Positions 37,026-46,886 of a stretch of DNA of 64,000 nucleotides are shown here, piece after piece (within the stretch, counting starts at the first letter, position 1; each line of letters opens with the position of its first letter). The translations under genes and the position numbers were made by a program. Under the pieces are notes generated by a model. It worked only from the letters and a program-made list of their open reading frames with translations, made no database searches and was not told the DNA's origin. Origin of the DNA: Lysinibacillus composti (GTDB lineage Bacteria; Bacillota; Bacilli; Bacillales_A; Planococcaceae); the NCBI RefSeq assembly GCF_016908465.1, contig NZ_JAFBDY010000008.1, positions 1-64,000 on the forward strand, read 5' to 3'.

Positions 37026-37328
37026 TTATTTAAACTCTAATTCTCCATCGTAGCTCATCATGCCGCCTTCAAGGTTTACCACTTCGAAGCCTTGCGCTTC
37101 TAGGTATTCAGCTGCGTTTGCACTACGTACGCCACCTTTACAAACAAGGATGTATTCCTTTGATTTGTCTAGGTTTGGTGCTTCTTCAGGGATTGAGCCT
37201 AGTGGAATATGAACCGCACCTGGAATCATTCCGTTTTCTACTTCGTGATCTTCGCGAACGTCGATAATGTTTAAATCTTCGTTTGCATCTAATAAGTTGA
37301 TTAATTCATCTGTTGTCATTGTTTTCAT
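37026..37328 (-). CDS. Single-domain rhodanese sulfurtransferase
   Basis: A 100-residue protein made of one rhodanese domain. DVREDHEVENGMIPGAVHIPLG is the N-terminal signature, and the active-site Cys is in LVCKGGVRSANAAEYL (about residue 63), followed by the CxxGxRS loop. It carries sulfur as a persulfide for thiosulfate or other transfers in the cytoplasm, similar to B. subtilis YqhL or GlpE. It lies between its own terminator and the hfq terminator, so it is probably monocistronic. Its partner pathway is unknown. Confidence 0.92.
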   Translation of the reverse strand: MKTMTTDELINLLDANEDLNIIDVREDHEVENGMIPGAVHIPLGSIPEEAPNLDKSKEYILVCKGGVRSANAAEYLEAQGFEVVNLEGGMMSYDGELEFK

Positions 37329-37378
37329 TTACTTTACCTCCAATATACACACATATTGCCATTATAGTGAAAAAAGAA

Positions 37379-37410
37379 AAAATCGGCTAGTATAACAACT
37401 TAGCCGATTT
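37379..37410 (-). terminator. hfq terminator
   Basis: AAATCGGCTA and TAGCCGATTT pair around an 11-base loop and are followed on the minus strand by TTTTCTTTTTT. Confidence 0.85.
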
Positions 37411-37476
37411 ACTTATATATATTTCCTTGGAAATTATTACCCTATAGTAATTTAGCCAAGCATCTCACAAGATAAA

Positions 37477-37722
37477 TTACTCTGCCCCTTCATCTTCTGC
37501 ACCAATTGATACAGGCTTCGAGGGAACGAAAGTTGAAATAGCATGTTTATAAATAAGGTGCTGCTTTCCTTCCGACTCGATTAGGACAGTAAAGTTATCG
37601 TAAGATCTTACTAATCCTTTCAATTGGAAACCATTAAGTAAAAAAACTGTTACAAAAGTATTGTTTTTGCGAAGAGTATTGAGAAAAGTATCTTGTAAAT
37701 TGATTGATTTCACGCTGAACAC
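37477..37722 (-). CDS. hfq: Hfq RNA chaperone
   Basis: An 81-residue Sm-like protein. The start [36 protein letters not shown] is helix 1 and Sm1, and [16 protein letters not shown] is Sm2 with the KHA motif that binds U-rich RNA. It forms a hexamer that binds A-rich and U-rich RNA. Order miaA then hfq is shared with most bacteria. The gap to miaA is 49 bp with a likely common transcript. It is slightly longer than B. subtilis Hfq (73 residues), with an acidic tail GAEDEGAE. Confidence 0.97.
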   Translation of the reverse strand: MFSVKSINLQDTFLNTLRKNNTFVTVFLLNGFQLKGLVRSYDNFTVLIESEGKQHLIYKHAISTFVPSKPVSIGAEDEGAE

Positions 37723-37771
37723 ACCTCATCCATCTTATTTACTACATGTACTTATTCGACAAAAGAGATTA

Positions 37772-38698
37772 TTATCCTTCTTGAAACTTAAAGTTTTTAG
37801 AAAGTTTTTCTATTTTTTTCCAATCATACCCAATCCATTGTACATCCATTTTATTGCGGAAATAAGTTAGTTGTCGTTTTGCGTAACGTCTTGAGTTTTG
37901 CTTTAATTGTTCTGTAGCATCTTCAAATGTGACAAGTCCATCTAAATAAGCGTAAAGTTCTTTATATCCAATGGCTTGTACCGATTGAACGTCCCGAATA
38001 CCTCTTTCCCAAAGGCCTCGAACTTCATGCAGTAACCCTTTTTCTATCATCAAATCCACGCGTAAATTAATGCGGTCATAAAGTTTCTCACGATCCATAT
38101 CTAAGCCAATTATTAAATGATGATACATGGGAACATTGCCGCGCTGATGCTCTTCAGTTGCTTTTGACTCCCCGTGCAATTCGACCATTTCAAGGGCTCG
38201 AATTACGCGTCGTGTATTATTCGGATGAATTGTTTTGGCCGTTTCTGGATCCAATTTCGCAAGTTTTTCATGCATCGCATCTGGTCCGATTTTAGCTAAT
38301 TCATCATAATATTTTTTACGCGCTTCTTCATCCACTTGTTCTTCTGTGAATTGAAAATCATAAAGAACCGCCTGAACATAGAGGCCAGATCCTCCAACGA
38401 TAATAGGCAACTTCCCACGTTCTTGTATTTCTGAAATTTTTTCACGTACGAGAGTTTGATATTCTGCAACGGAAAAGCTTTCAGTCGGTTCTTTTATATC
38501 TAATAAATGATGGGGAATGCCTTCCATTTCTTCTTCTGTAATTTTGGCAGTCCCAATATCAAGGTCCTTATAAATCTGCATAGAATCCCCATTAATGATT
38601 TCACCATTAAATTCTTTTGCAAGTCTAATACTCAGCGCTGTCTTTCCTGACGCTGTTGGCCCCACAACTGCCACTACTTCAATTTTTTCTTCTGTCAT
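37772..38698 (-). CDS. miaA: tRNA dimethylallyltransferase (MiaA)
   Basis: A 308-residue enzyme. The P-loop is [13 protein letters not shown], followed by [21 protein letters not shown], the DMAPP/Asp region. [13 protein letters not shown] and the C-terminal [17 protein letters not shown] are family blocks. It adds an isopentenyl group to A37 of tRNAs reading UNN codons. MiaB encoded at 49216 then thiomethylates the same base, so both steps are in this window. It overlaps the hydrolase gene by 20 bases and precedes hfq. Confidence 0.97.
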   Translation of the reverse strand: MTEEKIEVVAVVGPTASGKTALSIRLAKEFNGEIINGDSMQIYKDLDIGTAKITEEEMEGIPHHLLDIKEPTESFSVAEYQTLVREKISEIQERGKLPIIVGGSGLYVQAVLYDFQFTEEQVDEEARKKYYDELAKIGPDAMHEKLAKLDPETAKTIHPNNTRRVIRALEMVELHGESKATEEHQRGNVPMYHHLIIGLDMDREKLYDRINLRVDLMIEKGLLHEVRGLWERGIRDVQSVQAIGYKELYAYLDGLVTFEDATEQLKQNSRRYAKRQLTYFRNKMDVQWIGYDWKKIEKLSKNFKFQEG

Positions 38699-39608
38699 GT
38701 TCTAACCACCGTGTCGTTACTTCATAAACGTATTGATTATTTTTTTCATTTAAAATTTCATGGCGCATGCCTTCAAACAAATACACCACAACATCTTCAA
38801 GTCCTGCATTTTCCAACTGTTTCGCCACTTTAAAGACGCCAATGCCTTTATCCCCTACTGGATCATCACTACCACTAATTAAAAGTACTGGTAAGTCTTT
38901 TCGAATTTGCGCAATTTCTGATGTTCGATTGATGAGGAGTAACCCGTCTGTTAAATCAACAAAGAATTGATGGGTTGGGATAAAACCACATAACGGGTCA
39001 TCGATATACTTTTTCACTTCATGGACGTTTGCACAAAGCCAATCAAAAGGGGTTTTGGCGTTTTTAAATTTTTTGTTGAAACTCCCAAAGCTTAAATCGC
39101 TCATAAGCTTACTTTCAACATTTTTCCCTTCCACACGAGCCAAGGTTTTAGCAAGACTATTCCCCATTCGATGAAGAATTGTAGTTGCTCCCGTTCCACA
39201 AAGAATACAACGATCAACCATATCACTATACAACTGAATAAAACGCCTTGCCATAAATGAACCCATGCTATGTCCGAAAAGAATCGTTGGCACGTTTTCT
39301 TTTTCATTTCGAATGTATTGAACAATTTCATATACATCCTCTACAATACGGTCAAACCCATTTTCATCTGCTAAATATCCATATGAACCATTAAGTTCTA
39401 CGGTTTTCCCATGACCGCGATGATCATGAACGGTAACAAAATAGCCTTGCTCACAAAGTAATGAAGCGTAGGCATCATATCGGGCACTATGTTCCGCCAT
39501 GCCATGAAGAATGTGAAAATTACCGATTGGTTCCCCCTCTGGCACAAAAAAACGGATGAAAATCTGATGGCCATCGCTCATCGCTAGTACTTTCGTTTGT
39601 TTTTTCAA
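38679..39608 (-). CDS. Alpha/beta hydrolase, lysophospholipase-type
   Basis: A 309-residue serine hydrolase. The oxyanion block [24 protein letters not shown], nucleophile elbow [12 protein letters not shown] (Ser about 115), the acid Asp in [13 protein letters not shown] and His near [11 protein letters not shown] are all present. The pattern fits the hydrolase_4/monoglyceride-lipase group (YugF/PldB-like). Substrate is unknown, with a lipid monoester likely. It is 20 bases over the start of miaA and 51 bp after glpD, so it could be co-transcribed with both. Confidence 0.85.
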   Translation of the reverse strand: MKKQTKVLAMSDGHQIFIRFFVPEGEPIGNFHILHGMAEHSARYDAYASLLCEQGYFVTVHDHRGHGKTVELNGSYGYLADENGFDRIVEDVYEIVQYIRNEKENVPTILFGHSMGSFMARRFIQLYSDMVDRCILCGTGATTILHRMGNSLAKTLARVEGKNVESKLMSDLSFGSFNKKFKNAKTPFDWLCANVHEVKKYIDDPLCGFIPTHQFFVDLTDGLLLINRTSEIAQIRKDLPVLLISGSDDPVGDKGIGVFKVAKQLENAGLEDVVVYLFEGMRHEILNEKNNQYVYEVTTRWLEHDRRKN

Positions 39609-39659
39609 CTTGGCTCACCCTTAGCTAATTGGATTTTTGTATCCACCTAAATTCCCTTA

Positions 39660-41291
39660 TTATTTTGCTGGGTTTTTAGCATCTTCTAAAAACTGGTCTA
39701 ATTGAATTTGATAAAACAATTTCTCACTATCTGAATAGCCGATTATTTCTTGCATGATATCCAGTACAGCTTCTTTAAATCGTTCCACTTGCTCAATATT
39801 AAAATACAGTTGCCCCGTTCTGCGAATGAAAAAGTCTGAAGGCGTATAGATCATTTCATGATAAATTGCATATAACAATTCAGCATGGAGTGCCTTCGGA
39901 AGACCATTGAGCTCTAAAGTACGCGCATACTCAAATACTCGATCGACATTTGTTCCGTAGCGTCTAACAAGCCTTTTTGCTTCCTCATATTCAATACCTG
40001 CAGCTTCCCCAACTTTTGCTTTGTTCGCCACATAGTCATTGAAGTTTTGCGAGTTCAACCCTTTAGCACCCGATAATAATAAATACTTTGTTTCACAATC
40101 TTGTGCATGTTTAAAGCGATGTCTTTTTACAATTTTGTCCACAATCTCTTCTGCCATTTGGCGATATCCCGTCAGTTTTCCACCCGCGATTGTCATCAGA
40201 CCGTTTGAGGAGAACCATATTTCATCTTTACGTGAAATTTCGGAAGGATCTTTCCCAGCTTCAGCAATTAATGGTCGAATCCCTGCCCAAGTTGATTCCA
40301 CTTGCTCAGGTCTCAAGTTTAAGTCTGGGAAAATGTGATGGATTGCATCAAGTAAATAAACGACTTCTTCCTTCGTTGCGATTGGTTGAACTGGATCCTC
40401 TTCGTAAAACGTATCTGTTGTGCCGACATATGTCTTACCATCTCGCGGAATGGCAAACACCATGCGCCCATCTGGAGTATCGAAATATACTGCTTGCTCG
40501 AGTGGGAAATCGGATTGATTTAGGACAATATGTATACCCTTTGTAAGTTTGAGGTATTTACCATTTTCGATTTGATCAAGTTTTCGCACTTCATCCACCC
40601 AAGGACCAGTTGCATTCACAATTTGCTTAGCATGAATCGTCATTGTTTCACCCGAAATCTCATCCCGTACATTTGCAGCAACAATCTTTTTCTTCTCAGT
40701 GATGAAGTCCGTTACTCGGGCATAGTTTAGGCAAATCGCTTTATATTCAACAGCCTTTTTAAGCACTTCAATTGTTAGCCGCGCATCGTCTGTTTTATAT
40801 TCCACATAATAGCCAGCCCCAAGCAGCCCCTCTTGTTTTAGATTAGGAATTTTTTCTAACGTTTCTTTTTTGGATAGCATTTGACGACGCTCGGTTTTCT
40901 TCACTTTGGCTAGTTTGTCATAAAGATTAAGGGCGACAGAAGTAGAGAGTTTTCCGAGTGTTCCTTCTTTATAAAGTGGTAGCAGCATCCATTCAGGCGT
41001 TGTCACATGCACGGCATTTTCATATACAATTTCACGTTCCCTACCTACTTCTGCGACTAACCCAACCTCAAATTGTTTAAGGTAACGTAGTCCTCCGTGC
41101 ACGAGTTTTGTGGAACGGCTTGAAGTTCCTGCCGCAAAGTCTTGCATTTCCACAAGTGCCACCGAAAGTCCGCGTGATGCAGCATCAAGTGCAATGCCAG
41201 CCCCCGTAATCCCGCCTCCAATAACTAAGACATCAAACGAATATCGATTTAGTATATTTATAATATTTGTACGTTCTTTAAATGAGAACAT
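39660..41291 (-). CDS. glpD: Aerobic glycerol-3-phosphate dehydrogenase (GlpD)
   Basis: A 543-residue FAD enzyme. The dinucleotide motif is DVLVIGGGITGAGIALDAASRG (about residues 19-40). GTSSRSTKLVHGGLRYL and DRMVFAIPRDGKTYVGTTDT-like segments are GlpD signatures, and the C-terminal cap covers about 400-530. It oxidises sn-glycerol-3-phosphate to DHAP at the membrane and feeds quinone. In B. subtilis it is controlled by GlpP antitermination and CcpA. No unmistakable GlpP target was recognised here. Confidence 0.97.
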   Translation of the reverse strand: MFSFKERTNIINILNRYSFDVLVIGGGITGAGIALDAASRGLSVALVEMQDFAAGTSSRSTKLVHGGLRYLKQFEVGLVAEVGREREIVYENAVHVTTPEWMLLPLYKEGTLGKLSTSVALNLYDKLAKVKKTERRQMLSKKETLEKIPNLKQEGLLGAGYYVEYKTDDARLTIEVLKKAVEYKAICLNYARVTDFITEKKKIVAANVRDEISGETMTIHAKQIVNATGPWVDEVRKLDQIENGKYLKLTKGIHIVLNQSDFPLEQAVYFDTPDGRMVFAIPRDGKTYVGTTDTFYEEDPVQPIATKEEVVYLLDAIHHIFPDLNLRPEQVESTWAGIRPLIAEAGKDPSEISRKDEIWFSSNGLMTIAGGKLTGYRQMAEEIVDKIVKRHRFKHAQDCETKYLLLSGAKGLNSQNFNDYVANKAKVGEAAGIEYEEAKRLVRRYGTNVDRVFEYARTLELNGLPKALHAELLYAIYHEMIYTPSDFFIRRTGQLYFNIEQVERFKEAVLDIMQEIIGYSDSEKLFYQIQLDQFLEDAKNPAK

Positions 41292-41591
41292 GTTGATCCC
41301 CCTCTAGTCTACGAAATTTCTATTACAATTGTTTTCGTCATGTTGAATGCTTCTTTCATTTGATAATGAAATATCATAACCTTCAAATGTTATGTAACTA
41401 TTTATTTAGTTGATGAAAATTCTTTGTAAATCGAACTTATTTCTAAATTATTGGGAAAAACAGCTTACTACGGTATATTATACTAAATTAGAATGAAGAA
41501 ATCTAAAACGCAAAACAGCAATCTTTTTATGAGTTTGCTCTTACCCAAAACGAACAGGGCTTTAGGGGAGAAATTTCAAAGGGGTGAGATG
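41292..41591. other. Intergenic region upstream of glpD and the DUF6366-like gene
   Basis: About 300 bp holds two short inverted repeats in the glpD leader. TTCATT/AATGAA occurs at about 41355-41370 and CATAAC/GTTATG at about 41378-41397 (minus-strand reading). They may belong to glpD leader regulation, but no T-tract makes the case firm. An upstream frame from 41493 for the small protein is less likely than the 41592 start. Confidence 0.35.
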
Positions 41592-41792
41592 ATGTCCACT
41601 AAAAAAGAAAGTCCAGAAGAAATGAGAGAACGTATGCGCCAAGAGGAATTAAAAAATAATCCAGCCGGTTCTTTAAATGAAGGATTCAATAGAGGACGTT
41701 CACCAAATTTAAGTGATATGAGTTGGAAAGAGACGGGTATATTAATTTTAATCCTGATTGTTGGATATATTGTATTTTCATTATTTTTTTAA
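41592..41792 (+). CDS. Small membrane protein, DUF6366-like
   Basis: A 66-residue protein. The start at ATG 41592 follows AAAGGGGTGAG at about 5 bases (an ATG at 41589 is the alternative). The N-terminal half is charged and rich in Glu/Arg (KESPEEMRERMRQEELKNN), followed by NPAGSLNEGFNRG and a C-terminal membrane helix (about residues 47-65). The pattern resembles DUF6366 proteins of Bacillales, as far as I recall. It is monocistronic, followed by a terminator. Function unknown. An envelope or stress role is only a guess. Confidence 0.7.
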   Translation: MSTKKESPEEMRERMRQEELKNNPAGSLNEGFNRGRSPNLSDMSWKETGILILILIVGYIVFSLFF

Positions 41793-41813
41793 CCGGGTTA
41801 ATTTCTAGTGAAC

Positions 41814-41850
41814 AAAAAAGCGTATTCTAGAAATTTCGAATACGCTTTTT
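41814..41850. terminator. Bidirectional terminator between the small membrane gene and mutL
   Basis: AAAAAGCGTATTC/GAATACGCTTTTT, a 13-bp perfect stem. Both strands have T-rich tails, so it can serve mutL and the convergent small gene. Confidence 0.9.
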
Positions 41851-41877
41851 AAAATTAATTCAGCTAAATGGGAATTC

Positions 41878-43749
41878 CTACATGACCCGTTTAAACATTT
41901 TCTCCACTTCATAGGTTGAGAAGTGAATCATGACTGGACGACCGTGTGGACATGTAAATGGATTGTCTGCTTTTCGCAAGTCACGAAGCAATGTATCCAT
42001 TTGTTCTTTCGTTAAATAATAATTTGCTTTAATTGAACGTTTACAGCTCATCATAATCGCCGCTTCTTCTCGTAGCTTCTTCACGTCTGGTTTGCGTTCT
42101 TTTAAAACTTCTTCAATTAACTCTTCGATAATTTCTTGTTCAAATCCTTTTGGAAACCACGTTGGATGGTCGCGAACAATGAAAGAAGATTGGCCAAATT
42201 CCTCTAAATAGATCCCCACTTCCTGTAAACCTTGCAAATTTTCTTTTAAAATCAAGGCTTCATCGGCTGAATAATGGAAAGTCAGTGGCAGTAAAAGAGC
42301 TTGTCTTTCATTTGGATCAACTTCGCCGACTTTATCACGGAAGTATTCGTATTTAATTCGTTCTTGTGCAGCATGTTGGTCAATGAGATAAAATCCGTCT
42401 TCCATTTGCGCCACAATATACGTTCCATGAATTTGACCAACCACTTCAAGATCTGGGAATGGTGGCTTTGTTTCCTCAATTTGAGGGGGATTGGGTGCCA
42501 CTTCTTCATTCATTGGAAAATCAAATTGCTCTTGAGCCGGTTTTTCTACTGGAGTCGGTAAAGCCTCTTCAAACGGTGTTTCATCCCACACTGATGGCAT
42601 GACGTTTGTTTGGTTTTCTTTCACGACAAGTTGTTCTTCATTTAATTTATGCACAATCGCGTTTATTTTTGATTCATCAAAGGATGGTGCTGGTTTAAAG
42701 ATGTTCATTTGCTCAGTCGGCACGCGTACAGGTTTTTCCTTTTTCTCCACAACAGGAACATGAATCGCCCCACGAATCGCTTCACGAACTGATTTTTCAA
42801 CGAGACTCAATAATTCAGGTTCTTTACTTAGACGAACTTGATGTTTTGCGGGATGAACATTGACGTCTGTTAAATAAGGGTCCCCTTCAATATAAAGAAC
42901 AACAATCGGATAGCGCTCAATTGGCAAGTACGTGTGGTAGGCATCAACAATTGCTTTCTGAACAAGGTAATGCTTCACCCAACGACCGTTCACAAAAAGA
43001 GACATGTAATTTTTCGATGCCCGAGTGACTTCCGGTAACGTTGCGAACCCATGAACTTTGTAATCATGACTTTCTCCACTAAATGGCACCATTTTTTTCG
43101 CATTATGAACACCATAAATTGCAGCTAGCACTTGTTGCACATTGCCTCGCCCGTTCGTTTGAAGTAAGGTTTGACCGTTATGTACAAGTTTAAATGCAAT
43201 ATCTGGATTACCAAGAGCGAGACGGTTAAGTAAATCAATGGAGTGACCCAGTTCGGTTTGAATCGTCTTCAAATATTTTAATCGTGCCGGTGTGTTGAAA
43301 AATAACTGGGAAACCGTGATATCCGTCCCTTTACGGAAGGCAGTTGGTTGCATATTAATGACATGTCCACCTTCCATCTCTAGTTCAATCCCACTATTTT
43401 CACCATCGGAAGTTTTTAAATTAATTTTTGAAACAGAAGCAATCGAAGCGAGTGCCTCACCGCGAAACCCCAAAGTACGAATCCGGAACAGGTCTTGCTC
43501 TTTTGAAATTTTCGATGTAGCATGGCGAGAAAACGATTTTAAGGCATCCTCTTCATCCATTCCACTGCCATTATCTGTAACTTGGATGGAGGTAAGACCA
43601 GCTTCTTCAAGAAATACTTCGATCGACGTACTTCCGGCATCAATGGCATTTTCTAAAAGCTCTTTGACAACAGAAGAAGGTCTTTCTACTACTTCACCTG
43701 CTGCTATTTTATTGGATAGCCATTCATCCATAATTTGAATTTTCCCCAT
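41878..43749 (-). CDS. mutL: DNA mismatch repair protein MutL
   Basis: A 623-residue MutL. The GHKL ATPase domain has VVKELLENAIDAGS, TDNGSGMDEED and RTLGFRGEALASI. The C-terminal dimerisation domain carries the endonuclease motif DQHAAQERIKYE, typical of MutL proteins in bacteria that lack MutH, and a Cys-containing CPHGRP and SCKRS near the end that belong to the metal site. The linker (about residues 330-450) is poorly conserved. MutL nicks the nascent strand after MutS finds a mismatch. It is 249 bp downstream of mutS, and this gap is filled by a tandem repeat rather than the short spacing usual for this pair. Confidence 0.98.
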   Translation of the reverse strand: MGKIQIMDEWLSNKIAAGEVVERPSSVVKELLENAIDAGSTSIEVFLEEAGLTSIQVTDNGSGMDEEDALKSFSRHATSKISKEQDLFRIRTLGFRGEALASIASVSKINLKTSDGENSGIELEMEGGHVINMQPTAFRKGTDITVSQLFFNTPARLKYLKTIQTELGHSIDLLNRLALGNPDIAFKLVHNGQTLLQTNGRGNVQQVLAAIYGVHNAKKMVPFSGESHDYKVHGFATLPEVTRASKNYMSLFVNGRWVKHYLVQKAIVDAYHTYLPIERYPIVVLYIEGDPYLTDVNVHPAKHQVRLSKEPELLSLVEKSVREAIRGAIHVPVVEKKEKPVRVPTEQMNIFKPAPSFDESKINAIVHKLNEEQLVVKENQTNVMPSVWDETPFEEALPTPVEKPAQEQFDFPMNEEVAPNPPQIEETKPPFPDLEVVGQIHGTYIVAQMEDGFYLIDQHAAQERIKYEYFRDKVGEVDPNERQALLLPLTFHYSADEALILKENLQGLQEVGIYLEEFGQSSFIVRDHPTWFPKGFEQEIIEELIEEVLKERKPDVKKLREEAAIMMSCKRSIKANYYLTKEQMDTLLRDLRKADNPFTCPHGRPVMIHFSTYEVEKMFKRVM

Positions 43750-43794
43750 GTGAAGCGCCTCCTTTTTTTATTTCAGACCTAGAATCTTCGTTCA

Positions 43795-43977
43795 GTTCAG
43801 TTTACTAACGGGTCTGTTGTGTTTACATTGCCTCGTTATGTTCACTTACAAGTTCGTTGTGTTCACCTATGGCCTGTTGTGTTCACTTATAGGTCCGTTA
43901 TGTTCACATAGCCTGGTTTCTGTTCACTTACAGGGCCGTTGTGTTCGCTTAGCCTGGGTTGTGTTCACTTGTGTATG
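43795..43977. repeat. Tandem array of about 20-bp monomers in the mutS-mutL gap
   Basis: Nine imperfect monomers start at 43795, 43816, 43835, 43856, 43876, 43897, 43916, 43938 and 43958 (spacing 19-22). Core GTTGTGTTCACTTA. In the middle of the array, from about 43816, monomers alternate between an AGGTCC/AAGTTC-type and a GCCTG-type ending, giving a dimeric higher-order unit of about 41 bp. The array is not related in sequence to the TCTAGA family. It lies between mutS stop and mutL start, on the minus-strand transcript if these genes are one operon. Confidence 0.85.
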
Positions 43978-43998
43978 AATCTTTCGCGCTGTCCGAAC

Positions 43999-46623
43999 TT
44001 ATTTTTTATTTAGCAATGTTTGCTGAAGTTCATAAAGAACATTGATGGCTTGGATTGGAGATGTTCCCATAATGTTCATTTTTTCAAGTCGTTCGATCAC
44101 TTCAAGCTCGGCATTTGTTTGTACTACTTGCTCTAATGGTTCAACTTGCTCCGCTTGTGACTCATGGACTACTTCCTGTTTTACTTCTTCATCAAAGAAT
44201 GAAAGTTGCAATTCTCCATCTTTTTCTTCGGAATTTTTGACCGTTGCACGTTCCTTTGCCTCGAATTTCTCTAATAGAATCTGTGCACGTTCAATAATGG
44301 CGTCTGGCATCTCAGCAAGCTGCGCTACGTGAACACCGTAACTTTTATCTGCTGCGCCTTGCTTCACCTTATGTAAAAAGACAACTTTCCCATCTTTTTC
44401 GGTCGCGCTAACATGTACATTTTGTAGTTTTGCAAGCTCTTCCTCAAGTTCTGTTAGTTCATGATAGTGAGTTGAGAATAACGTATTGGCACCAATTTTA
44501 TCGTGAATATATTCCATCATCGATTGGGCAAGCGCCATCCCGTCGTATGTTGAAGTCCCGCGCCCGATTTCATCGAATAACAATAAGCTTTGCTCTGTTG
44601 CATTTGTTATGGCATGTTGGGATTCAATCATTTCTACCATAAACGTTGATTGACCAGCTGCTAAATCATCCGCAGCCCCAATGCGTGTGAAAATTTGGTC
44701 GGTAATTGGTAGCACCGCTTCATCAGCCGGAACATAACAGCCCATCTGCGCCAGTACAACAATTAACGCCACTTGACGCATATACGTACTTTTACCGGAC
44801 ATGTTTGGCCCCGTGATGAGCATCATGTTCTTTTGCTCCGTTAAAATACAGTCATTTGGAACATAAAGTTGTTTATTTAACATTTTTTCAACAACCGGAT
44901 GACGACCATTCACTATTTTCAATGCCTTTCCTTCATGAAATTCTGGTTTAACAAAGCGATATTTTTCTGTTACCACTGCAAAGCTTACATACACGTCTAG
45001 TTCACTAATTTGAGAAGCAAGAACTTGTACACGTGGGATGAAAGCTTTTAACTCCTCACGTAATTCCACAAATAAATCATATTCCAGCGATAAACTTTGT
45101 TCTTCAGCATTTAAAATAATTGCTTCTTTTTCTTTTAGTTCTTCTGTAATGTAGCGCTCAGCATTGGCTAAGGTTTGTTTGCGTTCATAACGTGTTAAGT
45201 CAGCATTGGCAATGTTCGATTTTGTTATTTCGATATAATAACCGAATACACGATTATAGCCGATCTTCAAGTTTTTAATGCCAGTTAGTTCACGTTCTTT
45301 TTGTTCGAGTTGCGCTATCCAGTCTTTCCCGTTTCGTGACGCATAGCGTAATTCATCTAATTTTTCATGATAACCATCGCGAATAACGCCACCTTCTTTG
45401 ATTGAAATCGGTGGTTCATCGGTAATCGCTTTTGCTAAAATCTGCTCAATGTCTTGGCATTCATCCAAATTGCACCCTAGTTGAACGAGTGTTTCTTTGC
45501 CACTTTGAATGAGCTTTTCTTTGATAAATGGTACTTGTCTAAGTGATTCACGAAGCTGCGCTAAATCACGGCCCCCGACATTACCAAATGCAACGCGACC
45601 TGCTAAACGTTCTAGGTCATAAACAGCTTTTAACAGTTCACGTAATTCATCGCGAAGGAAAAATTCATCTAATAGCTCTGTAACGATGCCCAGTCGACGG
45701 TCAATGGCACTACGGTTTGCTAACGGTTGATGTAACCATTGTTTTAATTTACGACCGCCCATTGCTGTCACCGTTTCATCTAACAGCCACAGAAGCGTTC
45801 CTTTTTGATCTCCCCCACGAATGGATTGAAGCAACTCTAGATTACGTTTTGAATTCGTGTCTATACGTAAATATTGTTTTGATTCGATATATGTAAACGA
45901 TTGAATATGAGTTAAAGAACGCATTTGAGTACGTTCAACATATTGTAAAAGCGACTTTGCCACACCATGTAAAGTTTTTGGAAGTCCTTGGACATATTTT
46001 TCGGACTCGGCATTTGGCATTTCTTCGTTTTCGAGCGATAAAACAATTCCGAGATTCGACGCATGTTCGGCAAGTAAAATTTGTAGGTGCTCTGTCACTA
46101 CCAGTTCTCTAATGTTAAGTGCCTGTAGTTGAAGCAATAAAGTCTTCGATCCACCCTCAATGATGGATGCGTTCGCTTCACCTGTAGATACATCAAGATA
46201 CGCAAAGGCAAAATGCTGCTCGTCAAGCTGTTCTGCACAACCAAGGAAATGGTTAGATTTCCCATCAATTGTTTTCCCCTCTGTAATCGTCCCCGGGGTG
46301 ATGAGTTGAACCACTTCACGTTTTACAACACCTTTTGCTTGCTTTGGATCTTCTGTTTGCTCACAAATTGCGACTTTGTAACCCTTTGAAACTAGCGTCT
46401 CGATGTAGCCTTGAGCTGAATGATAAGGAACTCCGCACATAGGAATCCTTTCTTTCCCACCTGCATCACGACCCGTTAACGTAATTTCAAGGATTTGGGA
46501 AGCTTTTAAGGCATCATCAAAAAACATTTCATAAAAATCCCCTAATCGATAAAAGAGGAAGGCATCTTCATATTCAGATTTAATTAATAAATACTGTTGC
46601 ATCATCGGTGTGTATGTCGTCAT
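43999..46623 (-). CDS. mutS: DNA mismatch repair protein MutS
   Basis: An 874-residue MutS. The mismatch-reading Phe-x-Glu lies in RLGDFYEMFFDDA near residue 35. The connector, lever and clamp domains follow, and the ATPase has Walker A GPNMSGKSTYMRQ (about residue 605), then LFDEIGRGTSTYDGMA and STHYHELTEL. The tail is acidic and Gln/Glu-rich (about 800-850) and ends with a short dimerisation helix (INVLYELQQTLLNKK). It recognises base mismatches and recruits MutL. The start is taken at ATG 46623. Upstream, 263 bp away, begins the large TCTAGA tandem array. Confidence 0.98.
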   Translation of the reverse strand: MTTYTPMMQQYLLIKSEYEDAFLFYRLGDFYEMFFDDALKASQILEITLTGRDAGGKERIPMCGVPYHSAQGYIETLVSKGYKVAICEQTEDPKQAKGVVKREVVQLITPGTITEGKTIDGKSNHFLGCAEQLDEQHFAFAYLDVSTGEANASIIEGGSKTLLLQLQALNIRELVVTEHLQILLAEHASNLGIVLSLENEEMPNAESEKYVQGLPKTLHGVAKSLLQYVERTQMRSLTHIQSFTYIESKQYLRIDTNSKRNLELLQSIRGGDQKGTLLWLLDETVTAMGGRKLKQWLHQPLANRSAIDRRLGIVTELLDEFFLRDELRELLKAVYDLERLAGRVAFGNVGGRDLAQLRESLRQVPFIKEKLIQSGKETLVQLGCNLDECQDIEQILAKAITDEPPISIKEGGVIRDGYHEKLDELRYASRNGKDWIAQLEQKERELTGIKNLKIGYNRVFGYYIEITKSNIANADLTRYERKQTLANAERYITEELKEKEAIILNAEEQSLSLEYDLFVELREELKAFIPRVQVLASQISELDVYVSFAVVTEKYRFVKPEFHEGKALKIVNGRHPVVEKMLNKQLYVPNDCILTEQKNMMLITGPNMSGKSTYMRQVALIVVLAQMGCYVPADEAVLPITDQIFTRIGAADDLAAGQSTFMVEMIESQHAITNATEQSLLLFDEIGRGTSTYDGMALAQSMMEYIHDKIGANTLFSTHYHELTELEEELAKLQNVHVSATEKDGKVVFLHKVKQGAADKSYGVHVAQLAEMPDAIIERAQILLEKFEAKERATVKNSEEKDGELQLSFFDEEVKQEVVHESQAEQVEPLEQVVQTNAELEVIERLEKMNIMGTSPIQAINVLYELQQTLLNKK

Positions 46624-46886
46624 TTCGTAAACCTCACTTGAATACTTTGTATCTTTTATTATAACAAATTTTTAAGAAAAGCGGAGGTTCTCGGGTTAAG
46701 TCTTACTTTTGGAAATTGTCTAGCTACTTGGGAGGTTGAACTGGATTGAGTTAGGGGAATTGGGATATTTTGGTGCATCTTAGGTATTTAGTGATGAAGG
46801 ATCGTTCTCATGAGGGGATTGTTGGGGGAGTTGTAGTTATTCTTGCGGATTGGGGATTTGATGGGAACTTAGGGGGATGGAGAAAA
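46624..46886. other. Intergenic region upstream of mutS
   Basis: No gene is visible. The plus strand is G-rich with several runs of three to five G (around 46728, 46754, 46815-46880). They are too widely spaced to call a G-quadruplex with confidence. The mutS promoter must lie here or inside the array. Confidence 0.35.

Noticed and set aside
43292-43738. 148-codon plus-strand frame opposite mutL
   Set aside because: Shadow of the conserved MutL ATPase domain on the other strand, no similarity to known proteins.
46624-46886. G-quadruplex near mutS
   Set aside because: G-runs exist but are too far apart for a confident call.
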